The notes under the pieces are model-generated. The model saw nothing but the letters and a program-made list of their open reading frames with translations, was not told the DNA's origin and did not search any database. Of a stretch of 6,101 nucleotides of DNA, positions 5,268-6,101 are shown piece after piece. Origin of the DNA: JAYZVT01 sp050248375. GTDB lineage: Bacteria; Pseudomonadota; Alphaproteobacteria; Rhizobiales; Methyloligellaceae. The stretch covers positions 1 to 6,101 of the forward strand of contig JBFWSL010000222.1 of assembly GCA_050248375.1 (NCBI GenBank), written 5' to 3'. Both the position numbers and the translations under genes were made by a program. Within the stretch, counting starts at the first letter, position 1; each line of letters begins with the position of its first letter.

Positions 5268-6101
5268 TCAGCCCTTGGCCTGTTCCCTGGCCCAACTGTC
5301 CCTGAGGCCGACCGTCCGGTTGAATACAGGCCGGTCCGGCTTGCCGTCCGGGTCGGGACAGAAGTAGCCATGGCGCTCGAACTGCAGCGGGCGGGCCGGA
5401 TCCCAGCCGGACAGGCTCGGCTCCAGCATGCAGCCGCTGAGCACCCTGAGCGAGTGGGGATTGAGCGCCGCCGCCAGATCGTCGCCGGGATCGGGTTCCC
5501 GGTCGGCGAACAGCGGCTCGTAGAGGCGCACTTCCGCCGGCACCGCATGGGCAGCCGAGACCCAGTGCAGGGTCGCCTTCACCTTGCGGCCGTCGGGTGC
5601 GTTGCCGCCCTTCGTCTCCGGGTCATAGGTGCAGCGCAGCTCCGTGATCCTGCCGGAAGCGTCCTTCACCGCTTCGGTGCACTTGAGGAAATAGGCGTAG
5701 CGCAGCCGCACTTCGCGGCCCGGCGCCAGCCGGAAGAACTTCTTTGGCGGATCCTCCATGAAGTCTTCGCGCTCGATCCACAGTTCGCGCGAGAAGGGGA
5801 CCTTGCGCGAGCCGGCCGCCGGGTCTTCCGGGTTGTTCACGGCTTCGAGTTCCTCGGACTGTCCCTCGGGGTAGTTCTCGATCACCACCTTGAGCGGGTC
5901 GAGCACCGCCATGCGCCGCTCGGCCGTCTTGTTCAGCAATTCGCGGGCGCAATGCTCCAGCAGCCCCATCTCCACCATGTTGTCGGCCCGGGTGATGCCG
6001 ACCCGGCGCGCGAAGTCGCGGATTGCCTCGGGTGGATAGCCGCGCCGGCGCAGCCCCCGGATCGTGGGCATGCGCGGATCGTCCCAGCCCTTCACGTGTT
6101 T
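5268..6101 (-). CDS. glnS: Glutaminyl-tRNA synthetase, C-terminal part (5' end outside window)
   Basis: GlnRS attaches glutamine to tRNA-Gln in the cytoplasm. The visible 277 residues begin in KHVKGWDDPRMPTIRGLRRR, the conserved stretch just after the KMSKS-type catalytic loop. They continue through the helical connector (GITRADNMVEMGLLEHCARE) into the two beta-barrel anticodon-binding domains, with landmarks LDPLKVVIENYPEG, SRKVPFSRELWIEREDF, GREVRLRYAYFLKC, DGRKVKATLHWVSAAHAVP and the C-terminal PVFNRTVGLRDSW. These match E. coli GlnS almost position by position, so about 280 N-terminal residues lie beyond 6101. The GTG at 6093-6095 is an internal valine, not the start. There is no YqeY-type tail: the protein ends in REQAKG, the usual place. 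The gene converges on the exonuclease-CBS-DUF294 gene with 3 bp between stops and no terminator. Confidence 0.97.
   Translation of the reverse strand, partial: KHVKGWDDPRMPTIRGLRRRGYPPEAIRDFARRVGITRADNMVEMGLLEHCARELLNKTAERRMAVLDPLKVVIENYPEGQSEELEAVNNPEDPAAGSRKVPFSRELWIEREDFMEDPPKKFFRLAPGREVRLRYAYFLKCTEAVKDASGRITELRCTYDPETKGGNAPDGRKVKATLHWVSAAHAVPAEVRLYEPLFADREPDPGDDLAAALNPHSLRVLSGCMLEPSLSGWDPARPLQFERHGYFCPDPDGKPDRPVFNRTVGLRDSWAREQAKG

Noticed and set aside
4496..5548. A 350-residue minus-strand open frame spanning the end of the DUF294 gene and the end of glnS
   Set aside because: It overlaps two well-supported genes in other frames and its Ser/Arg-rich product has no domain-like features.
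6093..6095. GTG as a start codon for the right-hand gene
   Set aside because: The frame continues upstream to the window edge, and the sequence aligns with the interior of GlnS, so this is an internal valine codon.

Overview
The window is GC-rich, tightly packed bacterial chromosome. It most likely comes from an alphaproteobacterium, and Hyphomicrobiales (Rhizobiales) is the best guess. The reasons are the strong G/C preference at third codon positions and an intergenic palindrome at 198-246 that resembles dispersed palindromic elements I remember from that order. No rRNA, tRNA, CRISPR array, insertion sequence or phage gene is visible.

Layout, left to right: (1) the 3' end of an unidentified plus-strand gene (1-123); (2) a short intergenic stretch with two hairpin-forming palindromes (153-178 and 198-246), the second touching the stop codon of the next gene; (3) a minus-strand gene for a small YggT-like membrane protein (246-599); (4) a strong minus-strand intrinsic terminator (651-684); (5) a minus-strand two-gene operon, DUF4212 small subunit (2554-2841) followed by a large sodium:solute symporter of the VC_2705 type (703-2541); (6) a 278-bp divergent intergenic region (2842-3119); (7) a plus-strand gene for a 714-residue multidomain protein, DEDDh 3'-5' exonuclease + two CBS domains + DUF294 nucleotidyltransferase + DUF294 C-terminal domain (3120-5264); (8) the 3' part of a minus-strand glutaminyl-tRNA synthetase gene, glnS (5268-6101), converging on the previous gene with only 3 bp between the stop codons.

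The central part reads as one functional module. The DUF4212/VC_2705 pair would form a two-subunit, sodium-coupled carrier in the inner membrane, probably for a small organic acid such as acetate; the substrate cannot be read from the sequence. The divergently transcribed exonuclease-CBS-DUF294 protein is a plausible cytoplasmic nucleotide-sensing regulator of that carrier, because proteins with CBS-DUF294 architecture recur beside such symporters. Two points deserve most attention: the exonuclease is fused to the CBS/DUF294 protein in one polypeptide, and the symporter carries a canonical EF-hand-type calcium-binding loop between membrane segments. The outer genes (unknown 3' fragment, YggT-like protein, glnS) look like ordinary neighbours, although a glnS gene is itself notable if the host is an alphaproteobacterium.
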